A DNA stretch of 8,079 bases from Burkholderiales bacterium (GTDB lineage Bacteria > Pseudomonadota > Gammaproteobacteria > Burkholderiales > Burkholderiaceae_C). Numbering within the stretch: position 1 is the first letter of the stretch; every line of letters begins with the position of its first letter. This document shows positions 1-7,659 of this stretch, in pieces. The notes beneath the pieces are model-generated. The model saw only the letters and a list, made by a program, of their open reading frames with translations. It had not been told where the DNA came from and did not search any database. The translations under genes were made by a program, and so were the position numbers. The stretch covers positions 1-8,079 of the forward strand of contig JAGWTL010000120.1 of assembly GCA_028869035.1 (NCBI GenBank), read 5' to 3'.

Positions 1-110
1 CAGGCAAGGCGCAAAGCACAGACGGGCCCGTAGGCCCGGCGAGCATTTGCAACGCCGCATGGCACAGCGAGGGGCACACGAGTGCTAGTGAATCTCACGG
101 ATTCAGTCTA
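1..110. repeat. Gene-free left edge with three consecutive inverted repeats
   Basis: No convincing reading frame occurs here. Three inverted repeats follow one another. CGGGCC (23-28) and GGCCCG (33-38) enclose CGTA, and GCAAA (11-15) pairs with TTTGC (46-50) outside them. GCAC (74-77) and GTGC (82-85) enclose ACGA. AGTGAATC (87-94) and GATTCAGT (100-107) pair at seven of eight positions around a five-base loop. The last repeat lies immediately downstream of the minus-strand chromate operon stop and could help end its transcript, although no T-run follows. The rest resembles structured intergenic repeats found scattered in genomes of this group; that resemblance is an inference from appearance, and the left border is cut by the window. 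Confidence 0.4.
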
Positions 111-689
111 CTAGACCAGGCCGAACCAGCCCAGCAGGCCGCCCATGCCCAGCAGCCACAGCAGGTGCAGGCGGGTGCGCCAGACGATCAGGGCGGTCAC
201 GGCGGTGATCAGCCACAGGGGCCAGTCGCGCGCCGGGTCGCCATGGGCCCGGGCCAGGATCCAGCCGGTGGCGATCAGCAGGGCGATCACGATGGGGGCC
301 ATGCCCAGCTTGAAGGCGCGCACCGCGCGCAGCTCGCGGTTCTCATGGCTCCAGCGCGAGGTGACGTAGACCAGGATGGAGCTGGGCAGCATGATGCCCA
401 CCATGGTGACCCCCACGCCGAGCAGGGCCTGCGCGAGGCTGCCGGTGTTCAGGCCGACATGCCAGCCCAGCAGCGCCACGAAGAGGATGTTGGGCCCGGG
501 CGCGGACTGGGCGATGGCGACGGAGGAGGTGTATTGCCTGTCGGTGAGCCAGCCCTGCTGGTCCACCAGGAAACGGTGCATGTCGGGCGCCGTGGTGATG
601 CCGCCGCCCACGGACAGCAAGGAAAGCGTCATGAAATGCGTGAAGAGCTGGAGCCAGTCGCCCCAGCCGAGTTCCAGCAGCGGGGTCAT
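111..689 (-). CDS. Chromate transporter subunit, short-chain CHR family (second gene of pair)
   Basis: A 192-residue hydrophobic inner-membrane protein of the CHR (ChrA) family, half the size of classical two-domain ChrA. Such half-size proteins are normally encoded in pairs that work together in chromate export. Visible family marks near the N-terminus are the glycine stretch SVGGG (residues 26-30) and the signature QSAPGPN (61-67). Several hydrophobic segments follow, with the chain ending in a hydrophobic GLLGWFGLV. The start at 689 is chosen because AAGGAGG lies seven bases before it, and because the longer frame back to 1106 reads arginine/glycine-rich shadow sequence of the upstream gene. 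Its ATG overlaps the upstream TGA (ATGA, 686-689), so translation of the two halves is probably coupled. The substrate is inferred from the family; no chrB-like regulator is in view. Confidence 0.88.
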   Translation of the reverse strand: MTPLLELGWGDWLQLFTHFMTLSLLSVGGGITTAPDMHRFLVDQQGWLTDRQYTSSVAIAQSAPGPNILFVALLGWHVGLNTGSLAQALLGVGVTMVGIMLPSSILVYVTSRWSHENRELRAVRAFKLGMAPIVIALLIATGWILARAHGDPARDWPLWLITAVTALIVWRTRLHLLWLLGMGGLLGWFGLV

Positions 690-1276
690 ACGGGCGCCTC
701 CTTGTCCAGCTTGCGGTAGGCCAGCACGCAGGCCGCGCCGCCCAGGCCCAGCAGCACATAGACCAGGGGCCAGCGCAGCAGGGCCACGGCCACGAAACCC
801 AGCAGGCCCAGGACGGTATTGAGGGCCACGCCCATGACACTGCTCTTGAGCGAGGACGCCAGCCGCAGGCCGGTGGCCACCACCAGGCCCGCCGCCACGG
901 CGCCCATGCCGCGCAAGGCGCCGATGACACCCGGAAGGCTGGCGTACTGGGCGTAGAGCAGCGCAATCGACAGCACCACGATCAAGGGGGCCGTGAACAT
1001 GCCGGCCAGTGCCGCCAGCACACCGCGCACGCCGAAGTAGCGCTGGCCGATCATGATGGCCAGGTTGACGATGTTGGGGCCGGGCATGATCTGCGCCACG
1101 GACCATTCCTCCACGAACTCCTCGTTCGTGAACCAGCGCTTGCGCTCGACCAGTTCGCGCTGGGCGATGGCCAGCACGCCGCCGAAGCCCTGCAGGGCCA
1201 GCACGGAGAAGGAAATGAAAAGATCCGTCAGGGATTTGGGGTGCGCCCGTTCGACGCTGCGGGGGGTGTCATCCAT
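686..1276 (-). CDS. Chromate transporter subunit, short-chain CHR family (first gene of pair)
   Basis: A 196-residue membrane protein homologous to the following gene, the other half of a split CHR-family chromate transporter. It shows LALQGFGG (26-33), the QRELVERKRW stretch (39-48) typical of the N-terminal CHR domain, and the signature QIMPGPN (62-68), then hydrophobic helices to a short charged tail. Established work on short-chain CHR pairs (for example in Bacillus subtilis) shows that both halves are needed for resistance; applying that here is inference. I prefer the ATG at 1276 because family similarity begins soon after it. An in-frame ATG at 1327 would add 17 polar residues with no family resemblance. 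No clear Shine-Dalgarno sequence precedes 1276, but GATAAT lies six bases upstream. Sulfate or another oxyanion is an alternative substrate. Confidence 0.85.
   Translation of the reverse strand: MDDTPRSVERAHPKSLTDLFISFSVLALQGFGGVLAIAQRELVERKRWFTNEEFVEEWSVAQIMPGPNIVNLAIMIGQRYFGVRGVLAALAGMFTAPLIVVLSIALLYAQYASLPGVIGALRGMGAVAAGLVVATGLRLASSLKSSVMGVALNTVLGLLGFVAVALLRWPLVYVLLGLGGAACVLAYRKLDKEAPV
697..703 (-). promoter_or_regulatory. Strong Shine-Dalgarno site deciding the second chromate gene start
   Basis: On the minus strand this reads AAGGAGG, a near-perfect match to the 16S rRNA anti-Shine-Dalgarno sequence. Seven bases separate it from the ATG at 689. It lies inside the coding end of the upstream gene and fixes the start of the downstream half-transporter. 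Confidence 0.85.
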
Positions 1277-1282
1277 GTCTCG

Positions 1283-1288
1283 ATTATC
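1283..1288 (-). promoter_or_regulatory. Possible -10 element of the chromate operon
   Basis: The minus strand reads GATAAT, five of six matches to TATAAT, ending six bases before the ATG at 1276. Transcription would then begin at or next to the start codon, giving a leaderless message, which fits the absence of a Shine-Dalgarno sequence. No acceptable -35 hexamer is seen 16-18 bases upstream, so this is tentative. Confidence 0.25.
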
Positions 1289-1351
1289 GTGCCTGCGGCC
1301 CTGTCCCCGGCGGGCTTGACGGGTCATCCTCTCACGCCCAGGATCGTTCGC

Positions 1352-1722
1352 ATGACACCCGCCACCCCCAAGCTGAGCCTGGTGGAGCCCGATGGCCGCG
1401 CCCGCGTGGTGGCCCAGGAGCTGATGTTTCCCAATGGCTGCGTCGTCAGCCCGGACGGCATCTGCCTGGACGCCGAGGGGGCTGTCTGGCTGGCCTCACC
1501 CGCCAGCCGCGAGGTGCTGCGTGTGCGCGAGGGCGGGGAGGTGACCCACCGCCTGCCCATGCCCGGCCAGCCCGTGGCCTGTATGCTGGGCGGGGCGCAG
1601 CGACGCACCCTCTACAACATCCTCTCGGGCAAGGTGATGGTGACGCCGGAACAGTCGCGCGAGTTGCGCGGCGGCACCATCCACGCTATGGAGTCGCGGT
1701 GGCCGGCGCGGGCCGGCCCTGA
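1352..1722 (+). pseudogene. Decayed SMP-30/gluconolactonase-family gene
   Basis: The reading frame from ATG 1352 matches the second half of an SMP-30/gluconolactonase/LRE-type beta-propeller enzyme: VEPDGRARVV, ELMFPNG, PDGICLDAEGAVWLASP, REVLRVREGGEV and ACMLGG with RRTLY. Intact relatives are about 290 residues. Here the first half (roughly 140 residues) is absent. In addition, FPNGCVVSPDG runs straight into the later ICLDAEG motif, so about 40 residues of the family pattern are missing between two PDG motifs (junction near 1451-1459). After the ATGGAG at 1688-1693 the frame is wrong: adding one base restores a typical family ending, VAVAGAGRP, with TGA at 1720-1722. As it stands the frame runs on to 1768 and into the tail of the opposing MgtC gene. 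Three independent lesions argue for a dead gene. The original substrate cannot be told. Confidence 0.75.
1701..1718. terminator. Perfect GC stem-loop between convergent genes
   Basis: GGCCGGC (1701-1707) and GCCGGCC (1712-1718) form a perfect seven-pair stem around GCGG. It sits at the end of the SMP-30 remnant, 30 bases beyond the MgtC-family stop on the other strand, so it could slow transcription from either side. No T-run follows on either strand, and in the intact ancestor these bases would have been coding, so a terminator role is only possible. Confidence 0.25.
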
Positions 1723-1740
1723 GCCGCAGGGAGCCGCAGG
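1721..1740. repeat. Tandem duplication of a 10-base unit
   Basis: The unit gagccgcagg occurs twice back to back with no mismatch, between the restored stop of the SMP-30 remnant and the stop of the MgtC-family gene. It looks like a recent slippage duplication in sequence under little constraint. Confidence 0.7.
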
Positions 1741-1748
1741 GCACCGCT

Positions 1749-2492
1749 TCAATTCCGCGCGTAATTGAGCTGGAAGTTGTTGACCCCGTCGAAGCGGGTG
1801 ATTTCATTGGCCAGCTCGGCAATGGGCACCATGCGCTGGCGGTTGCGCGCCACGGCCACGAAGGACCACTCCAGGATGTCGTCCCGGCACTCGATCGAGA
1901 TGGTGCCGGAGGCGATGTCGTAACCACGCTTGCTGGCCATCTGCTGCAAGGCGGCCTCGCTGGGTTTGAAGCCGGGCTTGAAACACAGGGTGATGGCCAC
2001 GGCCTGGCGCGAAGGCAACCAGGTTTCGAGGCGGGAGATCCACATCATGGAGAAGGCCGAGAGGCCGGCCAGGGCCATGGCCGCACCGTAAAACCCCACG
2101 CCGACCAGGATGCCGATGACCGAGGCCGACCACAGGGAGGCGGCCGTGGTCAGGCCGCTGATGTTGAAGCCCTCGCGCATGATGACGCCCGCGCAGAGAA
2201 AGCCGATGCCGGTGACGATGCCCTGGATGACGCGGCTGGTGTCGGTGGCCGTGCCGAGCAGGAAGTTGCCGCCGAACCAGGAGGATGAGTAGCCGCCGAT
2301 GACGGTGAGCGCGGCCGAGGCCATGCAGACCAGGCCGTAGGTGCGCATGCCGGCCGCCCGGCCATGGTAGGCGCGTTCGTAACCCACCAGCAGGCCCAGC
2401 AGCAGGGCGCCGAGCAGGTTGAGGAAGACCAGCACATTGGTCTTGATCATGGGGAGGGTCCAGAAGCTGGCGAGGGTGTCGAAAGTGGGCAT
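1749..2492 (-). CDS. MgtC/SapB family inner-membrane protein
   Basis: A 247-residue protein with an N-terminal membrane domain (about residues 18-150, four or five hydrophobic helices) and a soluble C-terminal domain (about 160-247) resembling the ACT-like regulatory domain of some MgtC relatives. Family marks are GYERAYHGR (37-45) with MRTYGLV (49-55), GIGFLCAGVI (95-104) and GLTTAASLW (113-121). Most relatives have Gly where this protein has Cys100. MgtC proteins were first linked to growth at low magnesium and survival in macrophages; Salmonella MgtC acts on ATP synthase rather than transporting magnesium. The role in this presumably free-living organism is unknown. The start at 2492 lacks a Shine-Dalgarno sequence; an in-frame ATG at 2450 is an alternative but would remove residues resembling relatives. 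It is divergent from ygiQ, with a candidate promoter at 2525-2553. Confidence 0.88.
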   Translation of the reverse strand: MPTFDTLASFWTLPMIKTNVLVFLNLLGALLLGLLVGYERAYHGRAAGMRTYGLVCMASAALTVIGGYSSSWFGGNFLLGTATDTSRVIQGIVTGIGFLCAGVIMREGFNISGLTTAASLWSASVIGILVGVGFYGAAMALAGLSAFSMMWISRLETWLPSRQAVAITLCFKPGFKPSEAALQQMASKRGYDIASGTISIECRDDILEWSFVAVARNRQRMVPIAELANEITRFDGVNNFQLNYARN

Positions 2493-2524
2493 GGGGCGGT
2501 GGTCGAGTCGAATGGCGTGGAATC

Positions 2525-2553
2525 ATTCTGCGCCCACGGGGCGGGGCTGCCAA
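2525..2553 (-). promoter_or_regulatory. Candidate sigma-70 promoter for the MgtC/SapB gene
   Basis: On the minus strand TTGGCA (2553-2548, five of six matches to TTGACA) is followed after exactly 17 bases by CAGAAT (2530-2525, four of six matches to TATAAT). A start about seven bases beyond would give a leader of some 25 bases before the ATG at 2492. The rest of the 130-base divergent region (2493-2622) shows no clear promoter for ygiQ. Confidence 0.4.
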
Positions 2554-2622
2554 GCGGACGATCCCCCCGGTGCCCCGCTGGTATTGCCAAAAACGTACAC
2601 TTCAGGGTTGCCTGCCCTCCCC

Positions 2623-5010
<2,388 letters not shown>

Positions 5011-5013
5011 GTC

Positions 5014-5874
5014 TTATTTCCTGAGGGTGCGCAGCGGCAGGTCCAGCCGCAGCGCCAGCGCGTCCAGCGTGCGCCGGCTCTGCTGCGCAAACCAGTGTTC
5101 CAGAGCCTGGTGCATGGCCGGCGCCATCATCGACGCCGGTTTCAAGCCGGCCGCCGCACAAAGGGCCTGCGCGAAATGCGGCTCCAGCGCCGCCACGGCC
5201 ACACGCCCGTCCTTGCAGGCGTATACACGGTAACCCGCATGGCCACCCCCCACGGCGCCCTTGGGTGTGGTCAGGCCCCAGCGGCGCGGCAGGCCCAGCC
5301 AGGCCGCAGCCTCCGACAGGGCCACTTCATGCCGTGTGCCGCTGCCTTTTTGCTGGCGCAAGCTCAGGGCCAACAGCACGGCCTCGCAAGCCAGCAGGGC
5401 GCCGCCCATGTCTGCAAACAAGGAAGAGGGCAGGGCCAGGCCCTTGATCAAGTCCTGTTCGGCCATATAGGTCAGGTCATGACCCGGGATTTCCGCAGCA
5501 GGGCCGGGCGCGCCGACGATGGTCACGAGATTCAGGGCTGGATGTTGCCGGTGCAGGGCGGGCCAGTCCAGCCCCAGTCGCTTGAGCGCCGAGGGGCGGA
5601 AGGAGGTCAACAACACGTCGGTGCGGGCCAGTTCACGCTGCAGGGCTTGGCGTCCGGTTTCGCTTTTCAGGTCGGTCGGCAGCACGCGCACCCCGGTGTG
5701 CAAGGCGGCATAGGCCTCGGGGCGGTAGGCCTGCATGGGATCGCCTGCGGGCGGTTCGAGCTTGCTGCAGCGCGCGCCCAGCGCCTGCAGGCGCATGAGG
5801 GCGGCGGGACCGGGCAGGTTCAGGGCCAGGCTGAGCACGCGGGTGCCGGCGAGGGGCTTTTTCGTCTGTGCCAT
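5014..5874 (-). CDS. CaiB/BaiF family CoA-transferase or acyl-CoA racemase, compact form
   Basis: A 286-residue soluble protein of the class III CoA-transferase superfamily (CaiB/BaiF, alpha-methylacyl-CoA racemase, formyl-CoA transferase). It opens with LAGTRVLSLALNLPGP (8-23) and has LGARCSKLEPPAGDP (32-46), LLTSFRPSALKRLGLD (88-103), GHDLTYMA (131-138), LFADMGGALLA (152-162) and ALEPHF (229-234). His132, Asp155 and Glu231 line up with the catalytic His, Asp and Glu known from mycobacterial alpha-methylacyl-CoA racemase, so a racemase-like enzyme is slightly favoured over a transferase. Typical members are 360-400 residues; the chain stops early, soon after the small domain. No frameshift is visible, since the gene ends in a clean TAA three bases from the ygiQ stop. 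No Shine-Dalgarno sequence precedes the ATG. The substrate is unknown. Confidence 0.85.
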   Translation of the reverse strand: MAQTKKPLAGTRVLSLALNLPGPAALMRLQALGARCSKLEPPAGDPMQAYRPEAYAALHTGVRVLPTDLKSETGRQALQRELARTDVLLTSFRPSALKRLGLDWPALHRQHPALNLVTIVGAPGPAAEIPGHDLTYMAEQDLIKGLALPSSLFADMGGALLACEAVLLALSLRQQKGSGTRHEVALSEAAAWLGLPRRWGLTTPKGAVGGGHAGYRVYACKDGRVAVAALEPHFAQALCAAAGLKPASMMAPAMHQALEHWFAQQSRRTLDALALRLDLPLRTLRK

Positions 5875-5880
5875 AGGGGC

Positions 5881-5886
5881 AGTGTA
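5881..5886 (-). promoter_or_regulatory. Possible -10 element of the CoA-transferase-like gene
   Basis: The minus strand reads TACACT (four of six matches to TATAAT), ending six bases before the ATG at 5874, so the transcript would start at or beside the start codon. No Shine-Dalgarno sequence is present, which agrees. No -35 match is found at the usual distance. Confidence 0.22.
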
Positions 5887-5932
5887 ATGAGGGAGCCGTG
5901 CGCCGGGGTAAGCACCACGGAGCCGGCAAGGC

Positions 5933-5961
5933 TTGGAAGACTGGACATTCTTTGCTACGCT
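5933..5961 (+). promoter_or_regulatory. Candidate sigma-70 promoter for the diguanylate cyclase gene
   Basis: TTGGAA (5933-5938) and TACGCT (5956-5961) are separated by 17 bases and would start a transcript near 5968, about 37 bases before the TTG start. The matches are moderate (four and three of six). The divergent region 5875-6004 holds no gene. Confidence 0.3.
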
Positions 5962-6004
5962 GGCAGGCCACGGGTAACCATAAAGCCCTCAGGGTGGTGA
6001 GATC

Positions 6005-7630
6005 TTGAAGATCGATTGGTCTGCGACGAATTACCACGCGGCACGCGCTGACCAGGCGCGTGGTCTGATTGCCATTGTCTGGGTGTTCGTCGGGGTGGTC
6101 ATCCTGTTGCTGCTCTTGTCCAGCTACAGCATCAGCCTGATGTCGGTGGGCCGGGCCTATGTGGGTGGCGAGGGCATGTGGTCCAAGGCGCAGAAGCAGG
6201 CCGTGCATGCCTTGCTGCGCTACACCCTGGATCATCAGCTCAGAGATTTTCAGCGCTACGAATCCGAACTGGCCGTGATGCTGGGCGACCGGCAGGCGCG
6301 GCTTGAGCTGGAAAAACCCGCCCCCGACCTGGCCGTGGCCCGGCAGGGCTTTCTGCAAGGGGGCAATCACCCGGAAGACATCGCGGGCATGATCCATCTG
6401 TTCCGGGTCTACCGGCAGGCGCCCGACATCGACCGGGCCATCGCGATCTGGACCGAGGCCGATGCGCGTCTCGATCAACTGATCGCCCTGGGTGGCCGGA
6501 TCCAGGCCAGCGTGCAGTCCGGGACGATGAGCCCCGCCGTCACCCGCGCCTACCTGCAGCAGCTCGAAGAGATCGACAGCGTGCTCACGCCGCTGGAGGA
6601 TGCGTTCTCATCCACTCTGGCGGGCGCGGCGCGCAAGACCCGCTTCGCGCTGCAGGGGCTGATGTTCGCGGTGGTGTCGGTGCTGCTGGTGGCGGCCTAC
6701 CTGTTTTCACGCCGGCTCCTGCGGCAGAACGCGAATTTCCAGCGTGCTCTGCTGGACAGCGAAACCCAGCTGCGCGGCATGCTCCAGCTGGCGCCCCTGC
6801 CCATCATGATCATGCGCCGCAAGGATGCCGTTCTCGCCTATGCCAATGAACGCGCGCTGGCCCAGTTCCGGATCGATGCGCAGGCGATGGGCGCCTGCAA
6901 GGTGGACGATTTTTATGTGCGGCCCCAGGAGCGTACGCAACTGCTTGCTGCGATCTGGAAGACCGGCAGCGTACGTGACCACGAGGTCGAACTGCAGGAC
7001 AGCAGCGGCGGGCGTTTCTGGGCACTGCTGTCCTGCCAGCGCATCGATTTCGCGGGGGCCGACTGCGTGCTGAGCACGCTGACCAACATTGATGAGCGCA
7101 AGCGGGCGCAGCAGGAACTGCACCACCGGGCCTTCCATGATGAATTGACCGGTTTGCCCAACCGGGCCATGTTCATGGACGCCCTCAATCGCACACAACA
7201 CCGCGCGCAGCGCAAGAACGGCGTATTCCTGCTGTTTTTTGTCGACCTCGACGACTTCAAGGCGGTGAACGACAGGCATGGCCACCGGCTGGGGGACATG
7301 CTGCTGCGCGAGGTGGCTTTGCGGCTGCGTCTGTGCCTGCGCGAGGGCGATCTGGTGGCGCGTCTGGGTGGCGACGAGTTCGTGATCCTGGTCGAAAGCG
7401 AGGAGCGTTCCGAGGACGCGGCTGCCATCGCCCACAAGTTGCTCGGTGCGCTGGCGCTCGACTATGTGTTCGACGACAAGGTGTTGCAGGTCACGGCGAG
7501 CATCGGCGTCAGCCGCTACCCGCACGACGGCACGGAGCTCGGTGAGCTGCTGCGCCATGCGGACGCGGCCATGTACCGCGCCAAGGCCAGCGGGCGCAAC
7601 ACCTTCAAGACGAACACGCCCGGGAGCTGA
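6005..7630 (+). CDS. Membrane-bound PAS-GGDEF diguanylate cyclase
   Basis: A 541-residue signalling protein predicted to make cyclic di-GMP from two GTP. Order of parts: short cytoplasmic start, transmembrane helix (about 20-45), periplasmic helical region (about 47-215), second transmembrane helix (about 216-236), PAS domain (about 250-362), linker ERKRAQQELHHRAFHDELTG, and GGDEF domain to the C-terminus. The cyclase is intact: DELTGLPNR (379-387), FVDLDDFK (412-419), VNDRHGH (421-427) and RLGGDEF (453-459). Arg446 and Asp449 form the RxxD inhibitory site five residues before GGDEF, so feedback by product is expected. There is no EAL domain. The start is TTG at 6005: an in-frame TAA at 5981 closes the frame upstream, and the next ATG lies after the first membrane helix. 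A weak purine-rich stretch (5991-6001) precedes it. The signal sensed is unknown. Confidence 0.93.
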   Translation: MKIDWSATNYHAARADQARGLIAIVWVFVGVVILLLLLSSYSISLMSVGRAYVGGEGMWSKAQKQAVHALLRYTLDHQLRDFQRYESELAVMLGDRQARLELEKPAPDLAVARQGFLQGGNHPEDIAGMIHLFRVYRQAPDIDRAIAIWTEADARLDQLIALGGRIQASVQSGTMSPAVTRAYLQQLEEIDSVLTPLEDAFSSTLAGAARKTRFALQGLMFAVVSVLLVAAYLFSRRLLRQNANFQRALLDSETQLRGMLQLAPLPIMIMRRKDAVLAYANERALAQFRIDAQAMGACKVDDFYVRPQERTQLLAAIWKTGSVRDHEVELQDSSGGRFWALLSCQRIDFAGADCVLSTLTNIDERKRAQQELHHRAFHDELTGLPNRAMFMDALNRTQHRAQRKNGVFLLFFVDLDDFKAVNDRHGHRLGDMLLREVALRLRLCLREGDLVARLGGDEFVILVESEERSEDAAAIAHKLLGALALDYVFDDKVLQVTASIGVSRYPHDGTELGELLRHADAAMYRAKASGRNTFKTNTPGS

Positions 7631-7659
7631 GGCCCCGGGCCGGCTGCGCCCCGCTCAGC
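7626..7659. terminator. Inverted repeat spanning both stop codons of convergent genes
   Basis: GCTGAG (7626-7631) and CTCAGC (7654-7659) are exact inverted copies, each containing the TGA stop of one gene (cyclase on plus, pobA on minus). A short GGGC/GCCC pairing is possible inside the GC-rich loop. It could act as a shared bidirectional stop signal, but there is no T-run on either side. Confidence 0.3.

Noticed and set aside
690..1106. N-terminal extension of the second chromate gene, giving a 331-residue open frame
   Set aside because: The extra residues are arginine/glycine/proline-rich shadow sequence antiparallel in composition to a real protein, and they overlap the well-conserved first chromate gene in another frame. 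A strong ribosome binding site marks the start at 689.
1804..2553. 249-residue minus-strand open frame alongside the MgtC-family gene
   Set aside because: Histidine/arginine-rich alternate frame of the recognised MgtC/SapB gene.
2419..2622. N-terminal extension of ygiQ to an upstream start at 2419
   Set aside because: It would run through the opposing MgtC-family gene and the promoter region and bears no likeness to YgiQ, which begins near the ATG at 2623.
5095..6000. 301-residue open frame on the plus strand opposite the CoA-transferase-like gene
   Set aside because: Glycine/glutamine/alanine-rich shadow of the real minus-strand gene; its composition is not protein-like and it crosses the intergenic region.
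6707..7558. 283-residue minus-strand open frame opposite the cyclase
   Set aside because: The PAS and GGDEF domains on the plus strand are unmistakable; the antisense frame shows no motif.
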